Positions 1 to 11,344 of a DNA stretch of 64,000 nt are shown here, piece after piece. Numbering within the stretch: position 1 is the first letter of the stretch; every line of letters begins with the position of its first letter. The translations under genes were made by a program, and so were the position numbers. This DNA comes from Amyelois transitella (Eukaryota; Arthropoda; Insecta; Lepidoptera; Pyralidae): contig NC_083515.1 in assembly GCF_032362555.1 (NCBI RefSeq), positions 9,397,001-9,461,000 on the forward strand. The letters are read 5' to 3'. Below the pieces are notes generated by a model, which was not told the DNA's origin, searched no databases, and saw only the letters and a program-made list of their open reading frames with translations.

Positions 1-245
1 GACAGACTCCCATCTGACCTTTTCAGGTAACCCAACCCGTATTGGATCGATCATGATTTCGCATGCAGTTTCCTGAATGTGTAGATTTTCCCTTACCGTA
101 AGGTCATCGATTGGTATTCAAACTAATGTACACAACTTTCGAAAATAGTCATTGATAATGGCCGAGGTGGAATTCAAACCTTTGCCTTTCTGCGCATCAC
201 GCATTTTAAGCGGGAACCTTACCCATTCGACCACTGATGCTCTTA
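1..245 (-). repeat. tRNA-derived SINE, family B (copy cut by window edge)
   Basis: On the minus strand the head resembles a tRNA promoter: a box-A-like TGGTCGAATGGGTAAGG near 218-234 and a box-B-like GGTTTGAATTCC near 170-182. The remainder (precise wording 'pcatctgacc...cctgaatgtg' type body) recurs at several other places in the window, always with the same order of blocks. Box spacing and dispersal fit a tRNA-derived SINE. The 3' end lies outside the window. Confidence 0.6.
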
Positions 246-970
246 ACTACCATATTATTATCTACTACCCTATTTATTACCTTTTGGAACTAAAGAACAT
301 TAAATTAAAATAAACATAACCTAAAAATCTTATTCGCACTTTTAAGCTACCAAAAAGTGGAACCTCAGCTTAATGTATGTCATGTCATATGTCATGACAC
401 TGGTTTTCAAAAATTAATTTCGGCAAAAATTGTGTGAGTATAACGTTGGTGTGAAATAACTTAGCTTGGTTTAATTTAAGTTAAAAAAAACCATACACAA
501 TTTAACTAGTTGTCTATGCAATAAAATCACAACTTGAGCCTGTTAATTGTGTAATTCGATCAGAAAATTATGTGTCAAAATTACACGCTTGTTAGATTGA
601 ATGCGAGCTTTGAGCGCAAATAATACGTTGCGTCTCAATTCTATACTACACTCAATAAAGATAGTTTAGAAGGATAACTTCATCATAATACATTTAAAAT
701 TTTTCAAAATTCGATAAGATCGAAAAAAGGTTAGTAAGTATTTGACTTTTTTGTTTATGTTTTTGCTAGGTTGGTTGTTATTGTTCCTTTAATCTAAGTA
801 ATTAATTTAATCGCCAATTTGGAGACTGATCTACTCCGTCGGTAACCACACGACAACCAATCAAGGAATACAAATGACCAAGTAACCATGCATCACTAGT
901 ATTTTAGTATTTAGTTAAATTTAAATTAATAATTCGCAGTGTGTAAAATAGTAGTGTGTAATTATAATTC
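246..970. other. AT-rich intergenic, nothing recognised
   Basis: No open frame with coding character, no paired splice signals and no repeat that I could match elsewhere in the window. Confidence 0.5.
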
Positions 971-1225
971 CGTGTGGTTGCCGGCAAAAAAAAAAAAAAA
1001 ATAGGACCACTCCATCTCGTTCCCAAGAATGTCGTAAAAGGCGACTAAGTGATAGGCTTATAAACTTGGGATTCTTCTTTTAGGCGATGGGCTAACAACC
1101 TGTTACTATTTGAATCCCAATTCTATCGTTTGGCCAAACAGCTGAACGTGGCCTATCACGACCTATAGACTGTTGGCTCTGTCTACCCCGCAAAGGATAT
1201 AGACGTGACTATACGTACGTCCATG
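971..1225 (+). repeat. RTE-SINE copy, near full length
   Basis: Has the 5' block GTGTGGTT.CCGGCA, the middle block (GGCGATGGGCTA.CAACCTGT) and the 3' block GGCTCTGTCTACCCCGCAA followed by a degraded TATG-like tail. A poly-A run replaces the usual CACCAATACAAAAAAG spacer. A non-autonomous element inferred to be mobilised by the RTE LINE found at 50.3 kb. Confidence 0.8.
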
Positions 1226-1254
1226 CTTTAGATTTAAGAGATCTATATTTGTAC

Positions 1255-1392
1255 ATTGACGTCCGATGAAAATGCTGCAGTGTAGTTTGTTCCGCCGCTT
1301 CTTCTACACATGCGCTTTGGAAGCGGTAGTAGTTATAATTAGATTTAAGTGATGTGACGTCAATAAGTGATACCTTGTATCCAAATTTGAAA
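1255..1392 (+). repeat. Dispersed repeat D copy (inverted partner at 2.95 kb)
   Basis: Contains CTGCAGTGTAGTTTGTTCCG, CGCTTCTTCTACACATGCGC and CTTTGGAAGCGGTAGTAG. The reverse complement recurs at 2948-3110 and diverged copies at 5470-5660, 13145-13350 and 19851-19990. The family end is (TTTGAA)-like. Its class is not clear to me; it may be the 3' end of a LINE. Confidence 0.6.
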
Positions 1393-1619
1393 ATAAATCT
1401 ATTCTACGTACCTACGTTAATAATTCGTACTTACTTTAATTTCTGACTTGAATGGAATGCGTTTAATGTCAAAAGGTGGTAAATGGTTAACTTACCAAGA
1501 AAGATTGGAGTTCGGTTAACTAACTAACTAACCAGTTATCGCAATTTTGCCTTGATTTCAATTGTACGTATAGAAAAAATGCCGATACATACACAGCTAT
1601 AATGACGTCTTCATATCTT

Positions 1620-1726
1620 ACGGCGTAAACATAGCCAACAATCTCGAAAAGACTAAAAAGCCACGTACTGAGAGATTCAAACAGTGACAGATTGCAAACC
1701 TATCACCCAAAAGAGGAATTAAGTTG
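1620..1726 (-). repeat. Degenerate RTE-SINE fragment
   Basis: Minus-strand match to the RTE-SINE middle: AGCCAACAATCTCGAAAAGAC, then ATTCAAACAGTGACAGATTG and CTATCACCCAAAAGAGGAAT, with many substitutions. Confidence 0.55.
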
Positions 1727-1845
1727 TTTACATTAGTTTGAGTGCTAACCAATGCTCTAACATTAAAGTAAAAAATCGTGAGGAAACCTTCACATAAAAG
1801 CAACTTTATAAGCTACCATGATCCAATATGCGTAAATAAAAACCG

Positions 1846-1978
1846 AAGCCGCCGAGCTTGCATGAAGAGAGTTATGAATGTGAATGAAGCGAAGGAAGTA
1901 TGCAGAGATCGTGGCAAGTGGAAAGAGGTAGTCTCTGACTACCCCTCCGGGAAAGAGGCGTGATTTTATGTATGTATC
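1846..1978 (+). mobile_element. 5'-truncated RTE LINE, 3' end only
   Basis: Encodes the terminal peptide of the RTE frame (ACMKRVMNVNEAKEVCRDRG, then KWKEVVSDYPSGKEA and stop) followed by ATTTTATGTATGTATC. Differs from the full-length copy by a few substitutions (D to N, A to D). A dead 3' fragment left by incomplete reverse transcription. Confidence 0.85.
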
Positions 1979-2003
1979 CAATATACGTTAGATTCCTCTG
2001 CAA

Positions 2004-2145
2004 AGGTTTCCGAGATCAGATGGGAGACGCTTCATGTTAAAATCTGACTTACGCAATCCAGGATCATTTACAAAAGGCACCCGGGCTCTCTCTCCAGAGA
2101 GGTTGAGGATGTAACCCGGTCTAACGCCAGGAGGAAGAAGAAGTG
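2004..2145 (+). repeat. tRNA-derived SINE family B, 3' portion
   Basis: Blocks CAGATGGGAGACGCTTCATG, AATCCAGGATCATTTACAAA and GGTTGAGGATGTAACCCGGT end in CCAGGAGGAAGAAGAAG. The same order is seen in the opposite orientation at 1-245 and around 56.3-57.1 kb. No tRNA-like head is left. Confidence 0.6.
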
Positions 2146-2147
2146 GC

Positions 2148-2282
2148 GTGTGGTTCCCGGCACCAATACAAAAATGAATAGGACCACTCCATCTCTTTCC
2201 CATGGATGTCGTAAAAGGCGACTAAGGAATAGGCTTACAAACTTGGGATTCTTTTTTAGACGATGGGCTAACAACCTGTGTT
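2148..2282 (+). repeat. RTE-SINE, 5' half only
   Basis: Begins GTGTGGTTCCCGGCACCAAT and runs through ACTCCATCTCTTTCCCATGG to ACCTGTG, then stops. It abuts the 3' end of the preceding SINE B copy. Confidence 0.75.
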
Positions 2283-2765
2283 ACCATATTGTATGTATGT
2301 AGGAAGAAGAACACAGATATCAAAGTCCAATTGGGATATGTCCCGGCCAATCAAGAAGTGTTTAAATTCAGAACGATTTCTTTCAATATTCCTCGTAATA
2401 TTGATGAAGAACATCAATACCTGTATGCGGGACAAGCAATTTCCTCATTCAGGCATGAAATAAATGACGCCATTTTGCATCAAGAGTTTCAATCAATACA
2501 TTTCTAATAGCTATTGATAGATTAATTGACTGTATTGCTCCATTAAATTAATAACAATCATTCACAGACTCTTCTCATGAGTTAGTTTTATCAACGTCAC
2601 TACCGTACTAATTATATTATCAGAGGTAATGAACGGGTAATGTCCTAGACTTCATGTCGTTCGGTGCAAGTCATCAGCGATTGAGAGATACCAATTCTAA
2701 CCATACCTTCCTTTGAACCATCGTTTCTATTGGAATTTTTTGAAAAAATATTCATTCATTCATAT
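2283..2765. other. AT-rich intergenic, nothing recognised
   Basis: Two short overlapping frames of about 60-70 codons start near 2278-2289, but show no family signature, splice context or repeat identity. Confidence 0.4.
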
Positions 2766-2932
2766 AATCACGTCTATATCCCTTGCGGGGTAGACAGAGC
2801 CAGCTATTTGGCTTAATGATAGAATTGAGATTCAGATAGTGACAGGTTGCTAGGCCATCGCCTTAAAAAAGAATCCCAAGATGAAGTGGTCCTATTCCTT
2901 AATATTGGTGCCGGGAACAACACGGCACAAGA
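2766..2932 (-). repeat. RTE-SINE copy with internal deletion
   Basis: Minus-strand copy: CACGTCTATATCCCTTGCGG, then AGCTATTTGGCTTAATGATA, then GGTGCCGGGAACAACACGG. The block between the TTGGGATTC and CACTTCAT segments is missing, as is the CAGTCTTTTCAAGACTGTT hairpin block. Confidence 0.75.
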
Positions 2933-2947
2933 ATAGAATAGTTTTAT

Positions 2948-3110
2948 TTTCAAAATTGGATACAAGGGATTCCTTGTATCCAATTTTGAATGAATGAATT
3001 GAATAAGTGATTACTTATTGACGTCACATCACTTAAATCTAACTAAAACTACTACCGCTTCCAAAGCGCATGTGTAGAAGAAGCGGCGGAACAAACTAAA
3101 TTGCACCGAA
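2948..3110 (-). repeat. Dispersed repeat D copy, inverted
   Basis: Reverse complement of 1255-1392 over about 130 bp, including GACGTCACATCACTTAAATC and GCGCATGTGTAGAAGAAGCG. The two copies lie about 1.6 kb apart and could form an inverted pair. Confidence 0.6.
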
Positions 3111-3874
3111 AAACTACAGCCCATGTTTGTTTTTAGGGATATGTTTATCAATATTGATCGATAGATACTTAATGATTTTTGCATTCATCATATTAGGTAT
3201 AGATATTGTTCGGTCTCCGTTCTACTACGAGCCATCATTGTTAGATACTGATACTTTAGAATTGACGTTTTTCCCTGACGTTTCGATCGTGTGGCACTGA
3301 CCGTGGTCACAGAATGACTCTTGGTTGGATACCGATCTGAATATGACTTAAGTAATGTGTCATCTTTTGCAAAGCGCTTGAAGACATCCATTTACCGTGC
3401 TATTGTTTGCTTTGATGCTTTTGACCTTTTCCGGAACGTATACAATTTACTCAAATCAAGTACATCTAGGCCTACCTTTCCTATTATATTATAAAAGAAT
3501 AGACTGGTAGATAATGCTTCTAGCATTAAGTCCGCCAATTGTATTAAACATTTGTATTTTGTGCAATGAAGTTTAAATAAATAAACTTCCATGCTTGTCT
3601 AGAAACGAAGAAAACACCAACTGCTTCATTTCCCACGCAAATCGTCGCAAAGAAAGCCGCAGATCGCTTTAAATTTAGACCCAACGAATAATCGATAAAA
3701 TGATCGAGTTCCACCTATGATCGATCGAACAGGCCGCGGCTGTTGTCCGGCACATTAACCGGAGTTAACATTATATAATCTGTGGTTACGGCCTGTCAGG
3801 CGCAGGATAAAGTTACGTTAGTTCTTTCTAGGCAGATCCTACCGAGATTCTATCTTTTTAACTATTCAGCAAAA
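3111..3874. other. Intergenic, with a LINE-like 3' tail at 3491-3590
   Basis: Mostly unrecognised. At 3499-3590 the block ACTGGTAGATAATGCTTCTA, GCATTAAGTCCGCCAATTGT, GTGCAATGAAGTTTAAATAA recurs at 36588-36660 and, inverted, at 40385-40450 and 45677-45790. It resembles the 3' end of a non-LTR retroposon with an A/T-rich tail. Confidence 0.45.
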
Positions 3875-4129
3875 TCTATACTTACATATATTATAAAGCT
3901 GAAGAGTTTGTTTATTTGTTTGTTTGAACGCGCTAATCTCAGTAACTACTTGGTTCGAATTGAAAAATTCTTTTTACGTTGAATAGACCATTTATCGAGG
4001 AAAGCTTTAGGCTATACGACATCAAGAAATAATGGAAAATGTGGCAAAAACGGGGAAAATTATTCATCCTTGTGGGGCATGATGCCCAAAATAACTATTC
4101 CACGCGGACGAAGTTGCGGGCTCAGCTTG
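3875..4129 (+). mobile_element. Non-autonomous Helitron, family 1
   Basis: Starts TCTATACTTACATATATTAT, holds TGAACGCGCTAATCTCAGTA and AATAGACCATTTATCGAGGA, and ends in a GC-rich hairpin (CACGCGGACGAAGTTGCGGG) followed by CTTG instead of the usual CTAG. Encodes no protein. Typical of Helitrons: TC at the 5' end, a hairpin near the 3' end and no target duplication. Confidence 0.8.
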
Positions 4130-4204
4130 TTAATTATACTTGTGTTTGCTCGGAACATAGCTATGTAGATGTTAAAGTCGACTATGGTATTCAATAGGTA
4201 TGTA

Positions 4205-4416
4205 ATGACGACGCGATATTGCGCTTGTCTGTGACACTGGAGGTTCCAGGTTCTAATCCCGGTCAGGGCATGATGGGTAACGAACTCTTCTTATTGGCTT
4301 AGATTTCGGATGTTTATCTATATAAGAATTTATTATGAAATTGTTGATTAGTATCTCGTAACACAAGTTTCGAACTTACTTCGAGCCTAACTCAATCTGT
4401 CCCGAATATACCTTTA
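4205..4416 (+). repeat. tRNA-derived SINE, family A
   Basis: tRNA-like head with TTGCGCTTGTCTGTGACAC and a box-B-like GGTTCTAATCC, then GGGCATGATGGG, TTTCGGATGTTTATCTATAT and the tail block CACAAGTTTCGAACTTACTT. An inverted, better-preserved copy sits at 44160-44407. Confidence 0.7.
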
Positions 4417-5155
4417 CCGGAATAGCAAGCAAAGACTTCATCGATAATGATGTGGTCTTTGCTTTGCTTTGCAGGGGTATATTTCGTTTTGCTTCATTAA
4501 TATTTATCAATCTTTCATATTAGCTCGTCAGTTAATGTAATAATTAAATAATATTTGGTTACTTCATTACCCTGCTATGATTATTTCTTTCTTCATGACC
4601 AATCCACCGAAACATTTTCTTTCATCTAATATTCCCATAACAGAAATGAAATCTCTATTTTATTACTATGATGATAAATTATGAATTTTGCTGAAAATTA
4701 TTTTACATCCTCACATTAAATCTTAGCAAAATAGCCTATGACTCAAAAGTTTAATCTATCTCTTTGTTAAAAATCATAAAAATTGTTCTTATTTTCCAGT
4801 AGGTATATCTATTCATTTCGAACAAACATACAAACCTTTTCTCTTCATAATATGGAAGTGTAGATTTATCTTGCATACCATCAGACCTTCTATTTAATAG
4901 CATGTTCTATCAATAAACTTGACAGTATAGAAAATGTATAGAATGGTTAACAGAAGCCTAGTATTTTCATCAGGGCATAAACGAACATACATCGTGCCAC
5001 AATGACCATTGTTGGATTCAATTTCAATTGTGTTAAATAGATCTTATACACTGCTATACTAGGAAATTTCCAGGGTTTACTTGATATGATTATAAATTTA
5101 ATAGTTTTTTACAAACTTTACGACTGGATATTAAAATACATAGGTACATACATAT
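4417..5155. other. AT-rich intergenic, nothing recognised
   Basis: No coding frame, splice pair or matched repeat was seen. Confidence 0.5.
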
Positions 5156-5159
5156 AGTA

Positions 5160-5425
5160 CCGTATATACATACAAATGGTCACGTCTATACCATGCGGGG
5201 CAAACAGAGCCAACAGCCTTGAAAAGACTGAATGGCCACGTTCAGCTTTTTGGCTTAATGATAGAATTGAGATTCAAATAGAGACAGGTTGCTAGCCCAT
5301 CGCCTAAAAAATAATCCCAAGTTGGTAAGCCTATTCCTTAGTCGCCTTTTACGACATACATGGGAAACAGATGGAGTGGTCCTATTCTTTTTTGTATTGG
5401 TGCCGGGAACCACAAGGCCGTATTA
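5160..5425 (-). repeat. RTE-SINE copy, full length
   Basis: Tail ATACATACAAATGG at the left, then CACGTCTATACCATGCGGGG, AGCTTTTTGGCTTAATGATA and finally GTGCCGGGAACCACAAGGCC. All blocks are present in the expected order. Confidence 0.85.
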
Positions 5426-5469
5426 CCGTATATAACCCTTAGATACTTACCATAGACAGCGCCAACAGT

Positions 5470-5660
5470 ATTGAAGGCGGTTATCAAATTCAAATTCAAA
5501 AATCAAATTCATTAATAAGGGACATTTTTAAACATAAACATCATTTAATAATTGTCGTATCTTTTGTTTCCACAACATTCATTGAACGCGAATGAATTAC
5601 TTAAAGACTGAGTTTACCTCCGCTTCCAAAGCATCATTGCAGAAGAAGAACGAATCATTC
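5470..5660 (-). repeat. Dispersed repeat D copy, diverged
   Basis: Has ATTCAAATTCAAAAATCAAA at the tail side and CGCTTCCAAAGCATCATTGC with AGAAGAAGAACGAATC at the head side, matching the inverse of the 13.1-kb copy. Confidence 0.5.
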
Positions 5661-6257
5661 GTCGTATGTAAAATCATCAGCTTACAATCAAACTAATGAC
5701 ATAACTCAAAAATGAGTCAGAAAGTGTGAAAAATTATTTTTAAACACCTTACGTTTGACTACCGATCCTTTTTGTAATCACTACAAATCATAAGCAAATT
5801 ACTGTTACTAACATAAAAATAACACGGAATAACTAAAGCGAATTTATTGCCACGAACAGACACACGCAAAGTCCACTATCACTATAAAGAACGGCGTAGC
5901 TGGCAGATCGCAGATAAGTTTTCTTTACAGCTTTGGCATACAATTAAACAATACTATTAGAAATAATGCGCAGACGCACCTAAATACAAAATGGTGTAAT
6001 GGAAATTGAAGTGACAGAAGAAAAGCGTCTATTATTTGGTGCTTTCTAAAGATTAACTTGACTTGTTTTGTGGTAAACGTGAAGTTTTAATATTTCTATT
6101 GTGATCGAGTAACTTTAGTCTTGTTCTTTTAATTTAAACGAAATTCATTTTTGTTGTAGGCAACCTTCTCGGTATACGCCATAGCAACGGTTGCCATGAT
6201 GTTGTTTGTTAGAGATATGTCAAGAATAATTTTTATTGTTAAAGATTTTAAATTTAA
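5661..6257. other. AT-rich intergenic, nothing recognised
   Basis: No supported gene or repeat match was seen. Confidence 0.45.
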
Positions 6258-6870
6258 TCTACATCTACACTTATATTATAAAGAGGAAAACTTTGTTTGT
6301 TTGTTTGTTTGGTTGTAATGAATAGGCTCAAAAACTACTGGACCGATTTAAAAAATCTTTCACCATTCGAAAGCTACATTATCCACGAGTAACATAGACT
6401 ATATTTTATTTTGGAAAAAAAATAGGGTTCCGTAATGTTTGGATTTTTCGGACACAAACTGAAAAAAATCAACCAAAAAGTTTCTTATTTTGCGTACGCT
6501 GCCTAAACTACAAAAGATAGAACCATAAAATGTTTTAATTAATTGTAGATCTTATAAATATCTACAAAAAAGTCCGCGACACACTATACCTATCTATGTC
6601 GAGTGAGGCACAACAACCACATTTTTATTTAAAAACTAGCTTCCCCCCGCGACTCCGTCCGCGCGGATGTCGGTCATCGCGTGGATGGTTTATTTCTCCA
6701 TTTTGAGTAACTCTGACAATGACATCTTATAAATATATATTGGACCCAATTACGGCTAGGCCTATAATAATTAAGGAGATCCCTCTATTGAGCTACTGCT
6801 GTTGAGTTCGCGTTCTGTAGTAAGTAGTCCGCTCCATTCCACGCGGACGAAGTCGCGGGCACAGCTAGTA
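6258..6870. mobile_element. Helitron-derived mosaic
   Basis: Begins TCTACATCTACACTTATATT with TTGTTTGTTTGTTTG and CTACTGGACCGATTTA, as in insect Helitron 5' regions. Two GC-rich ends follow in opposite orientation: ACTAGCTTCCCCCCGCGACT near 6645, and CACGCGGACGAAGTCGCGGG with CAGCTAGT near 6841. At least two elements appear merged or nested; exact borders are unclear. Confidence 0.55.
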
Positions 6871-7467
6871 GGTAATAAACGATTGTTTTTTAAATTACAC
6901 ACATTGCGTAGAAATAAACAAAAGAGGACACTGACTGACTTATTTGTATAAATCTTAGATTTACAACGGGTGGTGCGCACGAGTTTAATAAATCCGTCCC
7001 TGTCGCTATACTGTGTTGCCAGCGGAAATTCATTTTTATCCCGTTTTTACAATATCAGCTCGTCTGTCAATTAGTAGACCATAGACTATGAATACTCAAT
7101 TATAGAACACCATAAAGGGATTTTGCGTGAAGACACCAATTACCCACAATGGGGCCAACAATAGGCATCTGTAGCCCTATTTTGGAGTTACAGTACTTAT
7201 TTTAAACATTAGCTGTTGTATATTTGAGTCATTTTTCAGATTGGACGCAATTGGGTAGTATTAAGTTTTATTGATCTATAAACTTCCATAATTGGATAAG
7301 ATAGATTTTTTTTCTATGAAACCTTTACATAAATTCAAATTATCACAATTCTTTTCACTTTTGCTTCCACCATATTCATAAAACATTCCAAGACATTTTT
7401 TTAACTTCTAAGGCACTTTGACTAAAAAATTTTCGTCTAAAGAAAAAAATATTTCAGAAAAAATGTT
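6871..7467. other. AT-rich intergenic, nothing recognised
   Basis: A 69-codon minus-strand frame at 6771-6980 lies mostly over Helitron-derived sequence and is not credible as a gene. Confidence 0.45.
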
Positions 7468-7530
7468 TCAGTCTTTTTAAGATTGTTGGCTCTGTCTACC
7501 CCACATGGGATGAAGACGTGACTTTATATA
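7468..7530 (+). repeat. RTE-SINE, 3' end fragment
   Basis: CAGTCTTTTTAAGATTGTTG, GCTCTGTCTACCCCACATGG, GATGAAGACGTGACTTTATA: the last ~60 bp of the element only, as expected after 5' truncation. Confidence 0.75.
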
Positions 7531-7682
7531 TTTATAAAAAGTGTTTTCTGAAATATTTTTCCTTACAGAAGACATCATCTCATTAAATCATTTCAATTTT
7601 GCTCAAAGAAGTATCGTGGACACATACATATGTATTTTTGGAATTTCCATTATTTATTTATTTTTTTTGGGAAAAAAAAGTT

Positions 7683-7706
7683 GAGCTATACATAAATATA
7701 TAGCTC
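7683..7706. other. Short perfect hairpin
   Basis: GAGCTATA, an 8-nt spacer, then TATAGCTC. It lies next to the end of the Helitron-like copy at 7713-8234 and may be that element's terminal stem. Confidence 0.4.
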
Positions 7707-7712
7707 AATATC

Positions 7713-8234
7713 TCTATATCTCAAAACCTATTCGTCTGATTTATATACTGTAAATGGCAATTTTAGTCTACATGAAAAGCCGAAAGTAATAAACATATTT
7801 ATTTGGATAAGGATTAATACTGAATTTAAGAAAAATGGTTTCAAAATAACTTATGTTTATAATGAAAAAATAATCTTAAAAAATGAACATAAAAGTGGTT
7901 ATTGTAAGTAAACCTTAAGAGATATATGCTCTCGCGGACTTTATTGTGGCAAAAAATGAGTACTTCACATCTTTAGTACATTGTTTTACTATATCTTTGT
8001 TGGTTTGCGCAGCGTTCGCTTGGAAAGCTTGCAGATGGCCGACTCATTCAACTTTCACCTGCATTGTTGACGTTTCCCGTAGGAAATCCGGCATAAAATG
8101 TAGCCTATAGCCTTCCTCGATAAATAGACTATCTAACAGTGAAAGAATTATTCAAATCGGTTCAGTAGTTTCTGAGATTAGCGCGTTTAAACAAACAAAC
8201 AAAACAAACTCTTCAGCTTTATAATATTAGTATT
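7713..8234 (-). mobile_element. Helitron-like element, near-duplicate of 32.2-kb copy
   Basis: The right edge reads CTTTATAATATTAGTATTGA, the inverse of the family 1 Helitron start. The body (CAAAACCTATTCGTCTGATT, GCTCTCGCGGACTTTATTGT, CACCTGCATTGTTGACGTTT) is repeated almost base for base at 32210-32740, with only scattered substitutions seen. Non-coding. The GC-rich Helitron 3' hairpin is not seen at the left end here, so this copy may be truncated. Confidence 0.75.
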
Positions 8235-8337
8235 GATTGCCATAGACATTTTGAGATATCTGTTCTTTTATAGTGAACTGAATTTCTCTTTACTTTTATT
8301 GGTTTCATTTGGATGCTTTCAACCGTTCTACAAACTT

Positions 8338-8597
8338 CGCCGTGTGGTTCCCAGCACCAATGGAAAAAAGAACAGGACCACTCCATCTCTTTCCCATGGA
8401 TGTCGTAAAAGGCGACCAAGGGATAAACTTATATACTTGTGATTTTTCTTTTAGGCAACGGGCTAGCAACCTGATACTGTTTGAGTCTCAATTTTATCAT
8501 TGGGCCAAGCAGCTGAGCGTGGCCTTTCAGTTTTTTGATGACTGCTGGCTCTGTCTACCCCACAGGGGATATGGACGTGATTATATGTTATGTTATG
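8338..8597 (+). repeat. RTE-SINE, complete with target duplication
   Basis: Flanked by CTACAAACTT at 8328-8337 and 8598-8607, a 10-bp target-site duplication. Starts CGCCGTGTGGTTCCCAGCAC and ends GACGTGATTATATGTTATGT, a TTATG-type tail. The duplication shows LINE-style (target-primed) insertion and fixes both ends of the element. Frames of 69 and 128 codons over it are chance reads. Confidence 0.9.
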
Positions 8598-8607
8598 CTA
8601 CAAACTT

Positions 8608-9718
8608 TGCTCTTTATTTCCCCCTAACCGTATCAATCCGTCATTTAATAAATACAAGTACTTTTAGGTCTAGAATACCTTCTATTATAGCATAATCTTA
8701 TTACATACTTAAATTGTAGTATAATTAGTCTTATTCCTTTGGAATAGATTCTATTATAGTATAATCCGTAGTTACCGTCGCCCCCAGCTACTGCAAATTT
8801 CAATTTATATGTTCCCTACCGTTTTTCCAAAAACATTTCCTGTCATCCATGGCAGGTTACCGCTGAGTTATCGGTGGCGTCCATCGCTATAAATCCTGTT
8901 AATTGCTTAGCACAGAGCTTGAACGCCACATGGTAAAATGCGGCGATGCAACGTTCCTGCTCTGGGTTGAACACCTATTGGAGCTGGTTTACATATGCAC
9001 AAATAGGTTCATTTATTTCACACACATTCATAGATAGACAGCAGTATTTATAAAGCAAAGTATTTTGTAGTGGGTGATAGGGTCCTTAATTGCAAATTAT
9101 CAATGCTTTTTATTTACTGTTATCTAATCTGTAATCGTTGAAATAATGAAATACTTTTTATATTTAAAGAATTTACACTATTATTTACAGAATTTCTTAA
9201 CAGATCCTTCAGGTCAATTCGTCAACTTTTATAATGCATATGTTTTATTAGGTCTCTTATCGGAAACATATCGAAAGCTAAGAGATACAGAGATAGAACA
9301 TAAGTCTTATCACTGAAAGTCAAAAAAGACTACTCCAATATCTTAGCCTTAAGCTGAGAATGCAATCAGAAATACTTTTTAGGTGAGAAAATTCCAGAAA
9401 TGTTGCTAAAATAAATCACAAATAAAGCCCGTTAGCGGCAAAATGTCCATCAATCGCCGTCAGGAATAACAGGGCGGCATGCCATCAAGAAGTATTACAA
9501 GTGTTGCCACATGTACTTGAAAATCTACCGAAATTCGAGTGAATGGATAACCATACTTCCTCAATCTATATATCTTTCTGTTACGCTTTTACGACTAAAC
9601 CGCGGGAGTGCCTCGTCATCGTCCTGGGCGACCATATAAGGGCGCGCTTCTGACTTTTTCCTTTGGTCTACTCCGGCGCTCACCAAGTTTAGGAGCTCGC
9701 TGTACCACCCTAGGTAAG
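8608..9718. other. Intergenic, nothing recognised
   Basis: No gene. A slightly GC-richer part at 9590-9720 leads into the hairpin at 9719-9780. Confidence 0.45.
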
Positions 9719-9780
9719 ATGTCGCAGGTAAAGGTGATACTACCTAAACCTATTGGTAGTATCACCCTTATCTACGACAT
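9719..9780. repeat. 26-bp inverted repeat, 10-nt loop
   Basis: The left arm ATGTCGCAGGTAAAGGTGAT plus ACTACC pairs with the right arm ending CTACGACAT; three mismatches in 26 pairs by eye. It could be the terminus of a small foldback element or a hairpin RNA. No flanking duplication was found. Confidence 0.6.
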
Positions 9781-10284
9781 TTTACATAAACACGGCTACT
9801 TGCTGGATCTCATGTCTTAAGCTAAACCCACGCTCTCTTAAAAATAGTGCAATAAATATTGTCTTTGTCCTATGAATCTTAAAATTGTCTCTCAACCCCT
9901 TACATATTTTCATTCACACGAGACGGCAACACCAACGACCACCAGCTAAATGAATAATAATTGTGATAGATGCAGATCACAGCAACATCACTTGATTCTA
10001 ATTCATGGCTCGGCCGATGATTAACCGGCCACGAATAAATACAGGCTGTTGCTCGTAAATTGTTAAGGAATCGTAAACAACTGGGCCTGATGCCCCGCAT
10101 TCGTATTGTGTCGGGTTATACTGGTCTTTAGTGTTTTACGCTTCATAATTATAACGATTATGGAACAGCGTGTTAAGAGAATGGTGTTATGTGAAAAGAG
10201 ATATAATGACAGGAAAAGAGTTTGGAGCGAAGAAAGATCATAATATGTGTCTGATGTCTCCCTTTCCATGCAAGCTGTAAAATT
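9781..10284. other. Intergenic, nothing recognised
   Basis: No gene or recognised repeat. Confidence 0.45.
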
Positions 10285-10435
10285 CAATGAATTGAAAGGC
10301 TTATAAACTTGGGATTCTTCTTATCGGCGATGGGCTAACAACCTGTCAATATTTGAATCTCAATTCCAACAATTAGCCAGATGAACTTCACATTTCTGTC
10401 TTTATGAGACTGTTGAAGACTGTTGAACCACGTAA
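10285..10435 (+). repeat. RTE-SINE fragment
   Basis: GGCTTATAAACTTGGGATTC, GGCGATGGGCTAACAACCTG and ATTTGAATCTCAATTCCAAC; both ends are decayed. Confidence 0.65.
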
Positions 10436-11095
10436 GGGTAAGAAACGGGATACCTATATTAAAGTTTGAAAAAAAAGACGCAGATGATTTCGGCATATTA
10501 AGAAGATGATCGATTCGATCGATGATCGAAGTTCTAACTGCTTTGTTATTTAGAACTTCTAAACGGGAAAGCCAAGACGAATATTACCTTAATCAAAGAA
10601 AGTTCTGGTAATAAGTCAGAGTAAAAATAATTGATCATAACAATATTTTTATTTACTACCTAACTACGCGACAAATCTACCAAAGAACTTCGGTTAATGG
10701 TAGTAGCTTTTGCGCGTGGCGATGGCGACACCATCGTTATTTTTTGTTTAAAACGAGTCCCGCGTAAGCAGTAGCATTTATTCTGATGACGGAGACAAAT
10801 AAACACTTTCACATTTATAATATATGTAAGTATGGATAGGTACCTATGTATAAAATATATATATTAAAAGTTAACTTTAATACCCTTTACACTTGCCCTT
10901 AGGTGGGTGATTTGAGGTAATCTACTCGTAACAAGATATATGTCTTGGACCTAGTCAAGTAGGTGCAAGTTTGACGAATACTTTATGACATAATTTAGCA
11001 CCCCGGGCCATGTAAATGCTTGTGTTTGCGCACCCCCTGACATTATTCAAATTGCAAAATATGATGTTTACGACTTAATTTGACTTGTGACCACG
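10436..11095. other. Intergenic, nothing recognised
   Basis: No gene or recognised repeat. Confidence 0.45.
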
Positions 11096-11344
11096 GTGTG
11101 GTTCCCGGCACCAATAAAAAAAAAGAAAACCACTCCATCTCGTTCCCATGGATGTCGTTAAAGGCGACTAAGGGAAAGGCTCATAAACTTGGGAATCTTC
11201 TTGTAGGCGATGGTCTAGCAACCTGTCACTATTTGAATATCAATTCTATCACTAAACCAAACAGCTGAACGTGGCCTATCGGTCTTTTGAAGACTGTTGG
11301 CTCTGTCTACTCCGGGAGGGATATAGACGTGATTATAAGTATGT
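11096..11344 (+). repeat. RTE-SINE copy, near full length
   Basis: GTGTGGTTCCCGGCACCAAT through GACGTGATTATAAGTATGTA. The flanks TGTGACCACGGT and TGTGACCGCGGT may be a 12-bp target duplication with one later change. Confidence 0.85.

Noticed and set aside
8309-8695. 128-codon open frame
   Set aside because: It is a read through the RTE-SINE and its flanks; similar frames occur over other copies of the element.
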